Origin: Duganella guangzhouensis
Lineage (GTDB): Bacteria > Pseudomonadota > Gammaproteobacteria > Burkholderiales > Burkholderiaceae_D
DNA length: 64,000 nucleotides
Assembly (NCBI RefSeq): GCF_009674535.1
Contig: NZ_WKJK01000017.1
Location: 62,001-126,000, forward strand
Direction: 5' to 3'
Shown: positions 24,873 through 33,900 of the stretch, one piece after another
Position numbering within the stretch: position 1 is the first letter of the stretch
Layout: the number at the start of each line of letters is the position of its first letter
Notes under the pieces: model-generated
The model's input: the letters and a program-made list of their open reading frames with translations, nothing else
Database searches by the model: none
Told to the model about the DNA's origin: nothing
Program-made: the position numbers and the translations under genes

Positions 24873-26258
24873 ATGAGCAAATACATGATTAACAGCTGGG
24901 AACCGGAGAGCGCCGCTTTCTGGCGCGGTGGCGGCAGCAGTACCGCCAACCGCAATCTGTGGATCTCGATTCCGGCGCTGGCGCTGGCGTTCGCGATCTG
25001 GATGGTGTGGAGCGTGGTGGTGGTCAACCTGCCTACCATCGGCTTCAAATACAGCACCAATCAGCTGTTCTGGCTGACCGCGCTGCCCGGCCTGTCCGGC
25101 GCCACGCTGCGCATTTTTTATTCGTTCATGGTGCCGATTTTCGGCGGCCGCAAATGGACCACGATTTCAACCGCCTCGCTGCTGATCCCGGCGATCGGCA
25201 TCGGCTACGCGGTGCAGGACCTGAACACCGGCTATCCGACCATGTTGATCCTGGCGCTGCTGTGCGGTTTCGGCGGCGGTAACTTCGCCTCATCGATGGC
25301 CAACATCAGCTTCTTCTTCCCGAAAGCGCAAAAGGGTTATGCGCTCGGCATGAACGCCGGCCTGGGCAACCTGGGGGTGTCGGCGGTGCAGTTCGTGGTG
25401 CCGCTGGTGATCACCGCCGGCGTGTTTGGCGCCATCGGTGGCGAACCGCAAAGCGCCGTCAAGGCCGGCGTCAGCACCACGCTGTGGTTGCAGAACGCGG
25501 GCTTCATCTGGGTGCCGTTCATCATTGTCAGCAGCCTGCTGGCGTGGTTTGGCATGAACGATCTGGCCTCGGCCAAGGCGTCGTTTGCCGAGCAGGCGGT
25601 GATCTTCAAGCGCAAGCATAATTGGCTGATGTGCTGGCTGTACACCGGTACCTTTGGCTCGTTCATCGGTTATTCGGCGGCGTTCCCGCTGCTGATCAAA
25701 ACCCAGTTCCCGGACGTGAATCCGCTGCAGTTTGCCTTTCTTGGCCCGCTGGTGGGGGCGCTGTTCCGCGTCGCCGGTGGCGTCATCGCCGACAAGCTGG
25801 GTGGCGCCCGCGTCACGCTGTGGACTTTCGCCGCCATGATCGCGGCGGTGTATGGCGTGATCGTGTTCCTGCCGCACGGTGAGGCGGCCGGCAGCTTCCA
25901 GGGCTTCTTCTGGATGTTCATGGTGCTGTTTGCCGGCACCGGCGTTGGCAACGCGTCGACCTTCCGTATGATCCCGGTGATTTTTCTGACCGAGCGTCAG
26001 CGCGCGGTGCGCGGTCAGCCGGAGGCGATGCAGCAGCAGGCGGTGGTGGACGCCAACAAGGAAAGTGCGGCGGTGCTGGGCTTTACCTCGGCGGTGGCGG
26101 CCTATGGCGCTTTCTTCATCCCGAAAAGCTATGGCACCTCGATCGCGCTGACCGGCAGTGCCGACGCCGCGCTGTGGTGCTTCATCGCGTTCTATGTCAG
26201 CTGCATCGCCATCACCTGGTGGTGCTACGCGCGCAGGAACGCGGCCATGCCTTGCTGA
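24873..26258 (+). CDS. narK: Nitrate/nitrite antiporter, NarK2-type MFS
   Basis: A 461-residue, 12-helix MFS protein with FGGGNFASSMANISFFFPKA, LGMNAGLGNLGVSAVQFVVP and a long final loop with VDANKESAAVLGF, typical of the NarK2/NarU class. AAGGAG sits 6 bases before the second of two in-frame ATGs (24870 and 24873), so the latter is used. It differs clearly in sequence from the upstream NarK1, so this is a paired arrangement rather than a recent duplication. hemN follows 13 bases downstream. Confidence 0.88.
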   Translation: MSKYMINSWEPESAAFWRGGGSSTANRNLWISIPALALAFAIWMVWSVVVVNLPTIGFKYSTNQLFWLTALPGLSGATLRIFYSFMVPIFGGRKWTTISTASLLIPAIGIGYAVQDLNTGYPTMLILALLCGFGGGNFASSMANISFFFPKAQKGYALGMNAGLGNLGVSAVQFVVPLVITAGVFGAIGGEPQSAVKAGVSTTLWLQNAGFIWVPFIIVSSLLAWFGMNDLASAKASFAEQAVIFKRKHNWLMCWLYTGTFGSFIGYSAAFPLLIKTQFPDVNPLQFAFLGPLVGALFRVAGGVIADKLGGARVTLWTFAAMIAAVYGVIVFLPHGEAAGSFQGFFWMFMVLFAGTGVGNASTFRMIPVIFLTERQRAVRGQPEAMQQQAVVDANKESAAVLGFTSAVAAYGAFFIPKSYGTSIALTGSADAALWCFIAFYVSCIAITWWCYARRNAAMPC

Positions 26259-26271
26259 GTGGAGCACGATC

Positions 26272-27672
26272 ATGATACCGCTGACGCCATCGGTCGAATT
26301 CGACGCCGCGCTGGTGCGCAAGCTGAACCAGATGGGACCGCGCTACACCTCGTATCCGACCGCCGACCGTTTCAGCGCCGACTTCGGCGCGGCGGATTAC
26401 CGCGCCGCCGTGGCCCGGCTGGACGCGGCTGGCGATCGGGTGCCGTTGTCGCTGTACGTGCATATCCCGTTTTGCGAGTCGCTGTGCTACTACTGCGGCT
26501 GCAACAAGATCATTACCCAGGACCGGCGCAAGGCGGTCGAGTATCTGGATTATCTGGGGTGCGAGATCGCGCTGCAGGCCGGCGTGTTGGGCGCGCGCCG
26601 GCAGGTGGAGCAGCTGCACTTTGGCGGCGGCACGCCGACCTATCTGAGCGACGCGCAAATGGATGGCTTGCTGGACCGGTTGCGCGCGCATTTCGACTTT
26701 GCGCCCGATGCGCAGGGCGAGTTTTCGATCGAGGTCGATCCGCGCACGGTGACGCCGGCGCGCATCGCCACCTTGCGGCGTCAGGGCTTCAACCGCATCA
26801 GCCTGGGCATCCAGGATTTCGATCCGGTGGTGCAGCGGGCGGTCAACCGCGTGCAATCGTATGAACAAACCTTGGCGGTACTGCACGCGGCGCGTGACTG
26901 CGGCTTCCGTTCAATCAGCGTCGATCTGATTTACGGTCTGCCGCTGCAAAGCGTAGCCAGTTTCGCGCCGACGCTGGATAAAGTGATCGCGACGCGGCCG
27001 GACCGCGTGGCCATCTACAACTATGCCCACATGCCGCAGCTGTTCAAGTCGCAGCGCCTGATTCGCGCCGAGGATTTGCCGGACCCGGACAGCAAGCTGG
27101 CCATGCTGGGTCTGTGCATCGACAAGCTGACGGCGGCGGGCTACGTCTACATCGGCATGGACCATTTCGCGTTGCCGGACGACGATCTGGCGCGCAGCCA
27201 GCGCGAAGGGCGCTTGCAGCGCAATTTCCAGGGTTATTCAACCCACGCCGATGCGCCGATGGTGGCGCTGGGTGTGTCGGCCATCAGCGCGCTTGGCGAC
27301 TGTTATAGCCAGAACGAGAAGACGCTCAGTGCCTATTATGAACGGCTGGATCATGGCGAGCTGCCGGTGGCGCGCGGCATTGTGCTCTCCGAGGACGACC
27401 AGTTGCGGCGTGCCGTGATCAGTCGCTTGATGTGTGACTTCATCCTCGATTATGACCGGCTGCCACTGCCGGCCGGGGTGGCGGCGCGCGACTATTTCGC
27501 GGCCGACCTGGCGCGCCTGCGGCCGCTGGAGGACGATGGCTTGCTGTGCATGGGCAGCCGTGGCGTGCGCGTGAAGATGCGCGGCCGTCTGCTGATCCGC
27601 AATATCTGCATGGCCTTCGATCGCTATCTGCAGCAGGGGCCGCAGCCGGTGCGCTATTCACGTACCATTTGA
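26272..27672 (+). CDS. hemN: Oxygen-independent coproporphyrinogen III dehydrogenase
   Basis: A 466-residue radical SAM enzyme that makes protoporphyrinogen precursors for heme without oxygen. The cluster cysteines are C68-x3-C72-x2-C75, followed by the extra C77, in PFCESLCYYCGC, as in true HemN. PRYTSYPTADRF near the N-terminus, LHFGGGTPTYL and SLGIQDFDPVVQRAVNR are all family signatures. The start at 26272 has GGAG upstream. It lies in line between narK2 and the Crp/Fnr gene and would supply heme for NarI, qNor and NirK under anoxia. Confidence 0.94.
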   Translation: MIPLTPSVEFDAALVRKLNQMGPRYTSYPTADRFSADFGAADYRAAVARLDAAGDRVPLSLYVHIPFCESLCYYCGCNKIITQDRRKAVEYLDYLGCEIALQAGVLGARRQVEQLHFGGGTPTYLSDAQMDGLLDRLRAHFDFAPDAQGEFSIEVDPRTVTPARIATLRRQGFNRISLGIQDFDPVVQRAVNRVQSYEQTLAVLHAARDCGFRSISVDLIYGLPLQSVASFAPTLDKVIATRPDRVAIYNYAHMPQLFKSQRLIRAEDLPDPDSKLAMLGLCIDKLTAAGYVYIGMDHFALPDDDLARSQREGRLQRNFQGYSTHADAPMVALGVSAISALGDCYSQNEKTLSAYYERLDHGELPVARGIVLSEDDQLRRAVISRLMCDFILDYDRLPLPAGVAARDYFAADLARLRPLEDDGLLCMGSRGVRVKMRGRLLIRNICMAFDRYLQQGPQPVRYSRTI

Positions 27673-27679
27673 GGCCGAC

Positions 27680-28363
27680 ATGGACAAGACCAAGATCAAG
27701 GTACAGGAATTTCTGGCGCGGGTACCGCTGTTTAATTCGATGGGGCCGGAGGAGTTGAACCGCATCGCGCTTGGCACCACGGAGGTGCGGGCCGAGCGCG
27801 GTCAGCAGATTTTCCAGCGCGGCGATCCCTGCGTCGGCTTTCATCAGGTGCTGTATGGGCAGGTCAAGCTGTCGTTCACGTCGGTCACCGGGGTTGAGAA
27901 AGTAATCGAATTGATTGGGCCTGGCCACAGCTTTGGCGAGGCGCTGATGTTTATGGGTAGCCCGTACATCGTGTCGGCCCAGGCCACCGAGGACACGCTG
28001 CTGCTGCACGTGTCGAAGCCGGTGATCTATCGCGAGATTCATCACGACGCGGAATTCGCCTGCAAGATGCTGGCGGGGCTGAGTCAGCGCATGCACTCGC
28101 TGATGTGCGATATGGAGTCGTATGCGCTGCGCAGCGGCACCCAGCGCGTGGCCGGCTATCTGCTGAAGGAGTTGCGCGATCCGCAGGCGACGCAATTGAC
28201 GCTGCCGGCCACCAAGGCGGTGCTGGCGTCGCGCCTGAATCTGACGCCGGAGCACTTCTCGCGCATCCTGGCGGACTTGAGTCTGCAAAACCTGATTGCC
28301 TTCAAGGGCCGCAAGATCACTATATTGAATCCGGAGGGCTTGCGTCATCATGCAGGACATTGA
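27680..28363 (+). CDS. Crp/Fnr-family regulator, Dnr-like
   Basis: A 227-residue regulator with an N-terminal cyclic-nucleotide-type beta roll (about 15-130), a dimer helix, and a C-terminal helix-turn-helix. The recognition helix LTPEHFSRILADL carries the E..SR pattern used by FNR/Dnr proteins to read TTGAT. The N-terminal cysteine cluster of oxygen-sensing FNR is absent, so it resembles NO-responsive Dnr/Nnr proteins that use heme. It follows hemN by 7 bases. The perfect TTGAT-N4-ATCAA box at 12783 is a probable target. It overlaps the carbonic anhydrase start by 14 bases. Confidence 0.85.
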   Translation: MDKTKIKVQEFLARVPLFNSMGPEELNRIALGTTEVRAERGQQIFQRGDPCVGFHQVLYGQVKLSFTSVTGVEKVIELIGPGHSFGEALMFMGSPYIVSAQATEDTLLLHVSKPVIYREIHHDAEFACKMLAGLSQRMHSLMCDMESYALRSGTQRVAGYLLKELRDPQATQLTLPATKAVLASRLNLTPEHFSRILADLSLQNLIAFKGRKITILNPEGLRHHAGH

Positions 28364-28940
28364 AAAATTCATCAGCGGCTTTAGCCGCTTCCAGCAGCAG
28401 TATTTCAGCGAGCAGCCGAATTTGTACGGCAGTTTGCGCACCGGCCAGCATCCGCACACGTTGCTGATCGGCTGTTGCGATTCGCGTGTCGATCCGCTGC
28501 TGCTGACCGGCAGCCATCCGGGCGACATCTTCATCGTGCGTAATATCGCCAATCTGGTGCCGCCATGTACCCCCAGCGCGCCGCCCGGCGTCAGTTCGGC
28601 GATCGAGTTCGCGGTGTGCGATTTGGAGGTGGAGCGCATTATCGTGTTGGGCCACGCCCGCTGCGGCGGTATTCGCGCGCTGATGGCGCCGCAGCCGCGC
28701 GCGGTGTCGCGCGAGACTGACTTCGTTAATCAGTGGATGCGGATTGCGGAGCCGGTGGCGGCGCGTGTCAAGCGCGAGCTGGCGCATCACGACGGCGCTG
28801 AACAGATCCACGCCTGCGAGTTGGCCAGCATTTTGCAGTCACTCGACAATCTGCTGACCTATCCGTGGCTGAAGCGGCGCGTCGACGCCGGCCAGCTCAA
28901 ACTTCATGGTTGGTATTTTGATCTGGAGCGGGGGCGTTGA
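28350..28940 (+). CDS. Beta-class carbonic anhydrase
   Basis: A 196-residue cytoplasmic enzyme interconverting CO2 and bicarbonate. Zinc ligands and catalytic pair are C43-D44-S-R46 in LLIGCCDSRVDP and H102/C105 in LGHARCGGIRAL. It begins inside the end of the Crp/Fnr gene, so it is the last gene of the narK1-narK2-hemN-regulator run. Its last 102 bases overlap the C-terminal extension of the DUF3079 gene on the other strand. Confidence 0.9.
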   Translation: MQDIEKFISGFSRFQQQYFSEQPNLYGSLRTGQHPHTLLIGCCDSRVDPLLLTGSHPGDIFIVRNIANLVPPCTPSAPPGVSSAIEFAVCDLEVERIIVLGHARCGGIRALMAPQPRAVSRETDFVNQWMRIAEPVAARVKRELAHHDGAEQIHACELASILQSLDNLLTYPWLKRRVDAGQLKLHGWYFDLERGR

Positions 28941-29168
28941 TGGCGTATTCGGCGCGGCAGCAGCAGTTCCTGCCGCTGGTGTGTCCACTGCCGGACTAGC
29001 CGGTGCGTTCAGGCCGAAGGTGTCCCAGCCCTCGCCGAAGGTTTCGATCGGGTGCTGGGTGCGGTCGGCGCCGTTCCCGCAGATCATGGCGTTGTGGGCG
29101 CAATAGCGGTCGCACCCCCAGCAGATTAGCTCCGGCCGCGCCGGGCGGATCGGGAAGGTCTTGGCCAT
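28839..29168 (-). CDS. DUF3079 family protein with an unusual C-terminal tail
   Basis: A 109-residue protein. The first 55 residues match the DUF3079 pattern: FPIRPARPELICWGCDRYC, then CGNGADRTQHPIETFGEGW, with four cysteines that could bind metal. The family is normally about 60 residues. Here an Ala/Pro/Thr-rich linker (57-82) leads into about 30 residues read antisense to the carbonic anhydrase gene, as if the stop codon had been lost. It starts 12 bases after the upstream gene's stop. Function unknown. Confidence 0.72.
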   Translation of the reverse strand: MAKTFPIRPARPELICWGCDRYCAHNAMICGNGADRTQHPIETFGEGWDTFGLNAPASPAVDTPAAGTAAAAPNTPSTPPLQIKIPTMKFELAGVDAPLQPRIGQQIVE

Positions 29169-29180
29169 GGCGGCGCGCGC

Positions 29181-29567
29181 TTACGCGTAGTGCAGCAGGT
29201 CGCCGCTGCGGTCGAAGGCTAGCAGGCGTTCCAGCTGGCCGTGACGGATCGCCTTGATCATCTTGCGCAGCGCGGCGTCGGTCTGTTCGTTGTCGGGCAG
29301 TTGGCTGGCGGTGCCGGATAGTGTGGTCACCAGCAGCACGTCCCAGTCCTGGCCCATGCGCCGGGCTTCGTCGGCCAGGTTGGCGAAGGTATCCAGTTCC
29401 GCTACTTGTTTGTCGACGCACATTACCGGCACCAGGGTGCTGCGGGCTTGTGGACCGGGCGCGCCGTCCGGTTCCGGCTCGGCGACCGCGAAGGTCAGCA
29501 GCAGGCGTTGTTGCTGCGGCTGGACGGAGGCGGCGATCAGCAGTTCTTCGAAGGTGGCGATGTTCAT
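29181..29567 (-). CDS. Conserved hypothetical protein, 128 residues
   Basis: The ATG at 29567 has an AAAGGAG ribosome site. The protein starts MNIATFEELLIAASVQPQQQ and has a compact alpha/beta look: RLLLTFAVAEPE, LVPVMCVDKQVAELDTFANL, WDVLLVTTLSG and the C-terminal LLAFDRSGDLLHYA. I recall similar Burkholderiales proteins loosely labelled ribonucleotide reductase alpha subunit, but there is no reductase motif and the label is not adopted. It is the first gene of a pair with DUF3079. Confidence 0.65.
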   Translation of the reverse strand: MNIATFEELLIAASVQPQQQRLLLTFAVAEPEPDGAPGPQARSTLVPVMCVDKQVAELDTFANLADEARRMGQDWDVLLVTTLSGTASQLPDNEQTDAALRKMIKAIRHGQLERLLAFDRSGDLLHYA

Positions 29568-29654
29568 GGTGGCTCCTTTAGTAGCGCCGCGCGGGGTGGC
29601 GGCACAGCCGTATGTATAGCGCGCTTCGGCGCCGCTGCCCATGCTCATGAATGA

Positions 29655-29667
29655 CTAGTCCTTTCGG
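29655..29667. promoter_or_regulatory. CTAGTCCTTTCGG, exact copy of the narK1/norB region word
   Basis: This 13-bp word in the divergent region 29568-29740 is identical to 23496-23508 in the norB/narK1 control region. CTAG is rare in high-GC proteobacterial DNA, so an exact 13-base match in two intergenic regions of one respiratory cluster suggests a shared binding site. The regulator is not known. Confidence 0.45.
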
Positions 29668-29740
29668 CCAAACCTGATGTGGATCATGGATTCGGCGCTG
29701 GCGACGCGTGCAGAATGCGCTTGCAATGAAAGGAACCATG

Positions 29741-30121
29741 ATGCGCAATCCATCTCTACGCCGCCGCACCGCCTGGACGCTGGCGATCCTCGCGCTGGCG
29801 GTTTTGCTCCATGAGCGTTACGGCACCGCCAACGCCAGCATCAACGCTGCCAGCGGGATGCGCTTGCAGAACCCATCCAGCGCCACGCGAACGTCGGCGG
29901 CTGGTTGCGCCGCGACGGCGCGGGCGCTGATTCGCTATGACAGCGGGTACACGCTGTGTTATGCGACGCCGGCAGCGATGTTCGCGCAGTTGGCGGCGCA
30001 GGAGCAGCCAGGTATGGTGCGCGCCGTGCTGGTGCAGACTGAGGATGGTCGCTGGCTTGATGGCCGGCAGGTGGATAACTACCACGACCAATTGGCCGTT
30101 ATCGCGCGGAGCATACACTAG
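29741..30121 (+). CDS. Small exported protein, 126 residues, weakly NosL-like
   Basis: The second of two ATGs (29738 and 29741) sits 6 bases after AAAGGA. A basic start, then TAWTLAILALAVLLHERYG, gives a signal anchor or signal peptide. The mature part has two cysteines (AAGCAA and TLCYATPAAMF) and ends VLVQTEDGRWLDGRQVDNYH. The pattern is faintly like NosL, the copper chaperone of nitrous oxide reductase, but no nos gene is present and the similarity is not proven. The 13-mer CTAGTCCTTTCGG lies 74 bases before it. Confidence 0.5.
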   Translation: MRNPSLRRRTAWTLAILALAVLLHERYGTANASINAASGMRLQNPSSATRTSAAGCAATARALIRYDSGYTLCYATPAAMFAQLAAQEQPGMVRAVLVQTEDGRWLDGRQVDNYHDQLAVIARSIH

Positions 30122-30143
30122 CCCCCTCTTTTTTTTCGGTGGG

Positions 30144-30333
30144 CCGGTCTACAAAGTTCATAACGGGCTAGATTGAACTATACCGGGCTAGAACGGTCTA
30201 TAAATAAGGGGATCGCGGAATAGTCATAGAATTTATAGACCGTTCTAGACTTTTTCTCTTCCCTGCGGCAACGGTTACAGACCGATCTAGACCTTTCTAG
30301 CCCGATCAAGCCCGTTCTGGACTTTCTAGACCG
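30144..30333. repeat. Phased about 10-bp repeat array (consensus near TTCTAGACCG) in two orientations
   Basis: Six adjoining units of about 10 bp read on the minus strand (30144-30203). Two read on the plus strand (30233-30252) and six more at 30275-30333. Good copies are TTCTAGCCCG, ATCTAGCCCG, TTATAGACCG and TTCTAGACCG; a few units are degenerate. Six CTAG tetramers occur in 190 bases. The last unit abuts the GAGGAG ribosome site of the gene at 30345. The helical phasing and mirrored halves suggest cooperative binding of a small repressor, most likely the product of that gene. An iteron or partition-site role is possible but no replication gene is near. Confidence 0.8.
30188..30248. repeat. 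Perfect 18-bp inverted repeat inside the array
   Basis: CTAGAACGGTCTATAAAT (30188-30205) is the exact reverse complement of 30231-30248, with a 25-base spacer. It is the junction between the minus-strand and plus-strand halves of the decamer array. As RNA it could form a long hairpin without a following U run; as DNA it would be a strong symmetric operator. Confidence 0.85.
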
Positions 30334-30344
30334 AGGAGAAAAAA

Positions 30345-30824
30345 ATGGACTACCAACTACCTGTAGGGCTGCGCGCCAGTGTGTTCCATGCCTTGTGCGA
30401 TGCCGTGGGCGATTTTGGCTTTTCAGACCGGACCCACGAAGCGATGTGCGAAGCGATCAACGAGTGGCTCGAACGTAAGCAAGCAACCGCCAGCGCTCCG
30501 ACTCCATCGCATAAACAGCTACAGCCAGATGTGGTGCCGGCCGAGTCAGCGCAGCACGCGCGGCCCGGCTACCAATGGAAGCAGCTTTTCCTCCCTGAAG
30601 GCACAGAGCTGCGCGTCGCCACGCGCGGCAGGGTGCGTTATGCTGTGGTCGAAGGTCACCACATCATCCACAACGACAAGCCGGTGTCGCCATCGCAGTT
30701 TGCCAATAGCGGCGATGTGGTGCGCAACGCCTGGCGCGTGGTGTGGCTCAAACTGCCGGGCGAAGCATGGATACGCGCCGAGCAGCGCCGCAACGCGGCC
30801 GGTGATCTAGTCACAAAGGACTAG
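30345..30824 (+). CDS. Putative ribbon-helix-helix plus RAMA-like domain protein
   Basis: A 159-residue soluble protein with a GAGGAG ribosome site. Residues 3-47 (YQLPVGLRASVFHALCDAVG, then FGFSDRTHEAMCEAINEWLE) fit the strand-helix-helix pattern of CopG/Arc-type DNA-binding proteins. After a Pro/Gln-rich linker, residues 75-150 (LFLPEGTELRVATRGRVRYA, then KPVSPSQFANSGDVV and NAWRVVWLKLPGEAW) resemble the RAMA domain, a small module associated with restriction and modification proteins. Both assignments are by eye. It lies directly behind the decamer array and before narG, so autoregulation and a role in the nitrate cluster are suggested, not shown. Confidence 0.65.
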   Translation: MDYQLPVGLRASVFHALCDAVGDFGFSDRTHEAMCEAINEWLERKQATASAPTPSHKQLQPDVVPAESAQHARPGYQWKQLFLPEGTELRVATRGRVRYAVVEGHHIIHNDKPVSPSQFANSGDVVRNAWRVVWLKLPGEAWIRAEQRRNAAGDLVTKD

Positions 30825-30836
30825 AACACCTAGTCC
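30818..30836. promoter_or_regulatory. CTAG dyad GGACTAG-N5-CTAGTCC before narG
   Basis: Perfect 7-bp arms (30818-30824 and 30830-30836) flank AACAC and span the stop codon of the gene at 30345, about 90 bases before narG. The arms carry the same CTAGNCC core as the array and the narK1 region. There is no following T run, so a regulatory site is more likely than a terminator. Confidence 0.5.
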
Positions 30837-30922
30837 CTCTCACCACGCCGCGCCCACTTCTTGCCGATTCCAAGCTGAACGCGTCCTCCGTAGACTGATC
30901 TCATTGTCGTTTAGGAGGTAGC

Positions 30923-33900
30923 ATGAGTCATTTTCTGGATCGCCTGAAGTTCTTCAACAAGACCACGTCCACATTCTCCGACGGCCATGGCGCCGTGGTG
31001 CAGGAAGACCGCACGTGGGAGAACGCCTACCGCCAGCGCTGGCAGCATGACAAAATCGTGCGCTCCACGCACGGTGTCAACTGCACCGGCTCCTGCAGCT
31101 GGAAGGTGTACGTGAAGAACGGCCTGATTACCTGGGAAACCCAGCAAACGGACTATCCGCGCACCCGCCCGGACCTGCCCAATCACGAACCGCGCGGCTG
31201 CCCGCGTGGCGCCAGCTATTCCTGGTACGTCTACTCGGCGCAGCGCGTCAAATACCCGATGGTGCGTGGCCGCCTGATGGAAATGTGGCGCGAAGCGCGC
31301 CAAACCATGGACCCGGTCACGGCCTGGGATTACGTCAGCCAGGACCCCGAGCGCGCCAAACAATACAAATCGGTGCGCGGCTTGGGCGGCTTTGTGCGCG
31401 CCAGCTGGGACGAGGCCAACGAGATGATCGCCGCCGCCAACGCGCTGACCATCAAAAAATATGGGCCGGACCGCATCGTTGGCTTCTCACCGATTCCCGC
31501 CATGTCGATGGTCAGTTACGCCGCCGGCACGCGCTACCTGTCGCTGATCGGTGGCGTGGCGCTGAGCTTTTACGACTGGTACTGCGACCTGCCGCCGGCC
31601 AGCCCGCAAGTGTGGGGCGAGCAGACCGACGTGCCGGAATCGGCCGACTGGTACAACTCGACCTATCTGATGGTGTGGGGCTCGAACGTGCCGATGACGC
31701 GCACCCCGGATGCCCACTTCTACACCGAGGTGCGCTACAAGGGCACCAAGACGGTCGCGGTATCGTCCGACTTTGGCGAGATGGCCAAATTCGGCGACAT
31801 CTGGCTGGCGCCGAAGCAGGGCACCGACGCCGCGTTGGCGATGGCGATGGGGCACGTCATCCTCAACGAATACCACAGCAACGGCCAGTCAGCCTATTTC
31901 AAGGAATACGCCAAGCAGTACACCGACTTCCCGATGCTGGTGCTGCTGAAAGAGCACAACGGCACGCTGGCGCCGGACTACTTCCTGCGCGCCTCGCACC
32001 TGGCCAACAACCTCGATGAAACCAACAACCCGGAATGGAAAACCCTGGTCATCGACGAGCCGTCCGGCCGCATCGTCGCGCCGGCCGGCTCGATCGGCTT
32101 CCGCTGGGGCGAAAGCGGCAAGTGGAATCTGGAGATGAAGGAGGGCGGCAACGGCGCGCCGGTTGATCCGCAACTGTCGCTGCTGGGCCGCAGCGACGAG
32201 GTGGTGGCGGTTGGCTTCCCTTACTTTGGCGGCAAAGACGCCAGCGATCTGCTGCTGCGCAACGTACCGGTCAAGCGTTTGACGTTGGCCGACGGCAGCA
32301 GCGTACTGGTGGCCACCGTGTTCGATCTGACGCTGGCCAACTACGGCATCGAGCGTGGCCTGGGCGGCGGCAACGTCGCCACCAGCTACGACGACGATGT
32401 GCCCTACACGCCGGCCTGGCAACAGAAGCACACCGGCGTCAAGGCCGCCGACGTCATCACCGTGGCGCGCCAGTTCGCGCAAAACGCCGACCAGACGCGC
32501 GGCAAGAGCATGGTGATCGTCGGCGCCGCGCTGAATCACTGGTATCACATGGACATGACCTACCGTGGCATCATCAATATGCTGATGATGTGCGGCTGCA
32601 TCGGCCAATCGGGCGGCGGCTGGGCGCACTACGTGGGACAGGAAAAGCTGCGGCCGCAAACCGGCTGGACCCCGCTGGCGTTCGCGCAGGACTGGAACCG
32701 GCCGATGCGGCAGATGAACGGCACCTCGTTCTTCTATAACCATACCAGCCAATGGCGCCACGAAAAGCTGCACACCGAGGAAATCGCATCTCCATTGGCC
32801 GGGGACGACGTGGCGCCGATGTCGCTGCTGGACTATAACGCCAAGGCCGAGCGCCTCGGCTGGCTGCCATCGGCGCCGCAGCTGCAAACCAATCCGCTGG
32901 AGGTGACACGCGCCGCCGCTGCTGCCGGCGTGAAGCCGGTCGACTACGCAGTCGAGCAGATCAAGCAGGGCAAACTTGAATTCTCGTGCGACGATCCGGA
33001 TAATCCGGCCAACTTCCCGCGCAATATGTTCGTCTGGCGCTCGAATATTCTGGGTAGCTCGGGCAAGGGCCACGAGTACTTCCTCAAATACCTGCTGGGT
33101 ACCCAGAACGCGCTGATGAGCGACGAAAGCGATTGCATCAAGCCGCGCGACGTCAAGGTGCGCCCGGCCGCCGAGGGCAAGCTGGATCTGCTGGTGGTGC
33201 TGGACTTCCGCATGTCGACCACCTGTCTGTACGGCGACATCGTGCTGCCGACCGCCACCTGGTATGAGAAGGATGACCTCAACACCTCGGACATGCACCC
33301 CTTCATCCACCCGCTGTCGGAAGCCGTCAATCCGCTGTGGCAATCGCGCTCGGACTGGGAAATCTACAAGGGCATCGCCAAAAAGTTCGAACAGATCGGC
33401 GGCGCTTACCTCGGCACCCAGCAAGACATCGTTCTCACCCCGCTGATGCATGACACGCCGGGTGAACTAGGCCAGCCGTTCGATCCGAAAGACTGGCGCG
33501 CCGGCGAGTGCGAGCCTGTCCCCGGCAAGACCATGCCCAACTTCACCGTGATTGAGCGCGATTACAGCAAGATCTATCAGAAGTACACTTCGATCGGCCC
33601 GCTGCTGGAATCGATAGGCAACGGCGGAAAGGGCATCAGCTGGAAGACTGCGCACGAAGTCGAAACGCTGCGCGGCATCAACCGCACCGTCACCGCGCCC
33701 GGCGTAGGCCATGGCCAGCCGCGCCTCGACACCGCGATCGACGCCGCCGAAATGATCTTGTCGCTGGCGCCGGAGACCAATGGCCACGTCGCCGTCAAGG
33801 CGTGGGAGGCGCTGTCCAAGATCACCGGCCGCGATCACACCCATTTGGCGCTGCCGCGCGAGCATGACAGCATCCGCTTCCGCGACGTGCAGGCGCAGCC

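Noticed and set aside
23597..26258. Fused NarK1-NarK2 transporter
   Set aside because: There is a stop at 24844, a 28-base gap and a new ribosome site, so they are two genes.
29181..29567. Ribonucleotide reductase alpha subunit
   Set aside because: A remembered database label for similar proteins; at 128 residues there is no catalytic cysteine pattern or ATP cone, so the label is not supported.
30188..30248. Rho-independent terminator for the gene ending at 30121
   Set aside because: The stem is long but AT-rich with a 25-base loop, and the T-rich stretch at 30251-30257 is interrupted from the stem. The repeat belongs to the larger array, so a binding site is favoured.
30144..30333. CRISPR array
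   Set aside because: Units are about 10 bp, directly adjoining, in both orientations and without unique spacers; no cas genes are present.
30144..30824. Plasmid-type replication origin or partition locus
   Set aside because: Iteron-like repeats are present, but no Rep, ParA or other replication gene lies near and both flanks are chromosomal respiratory genes.
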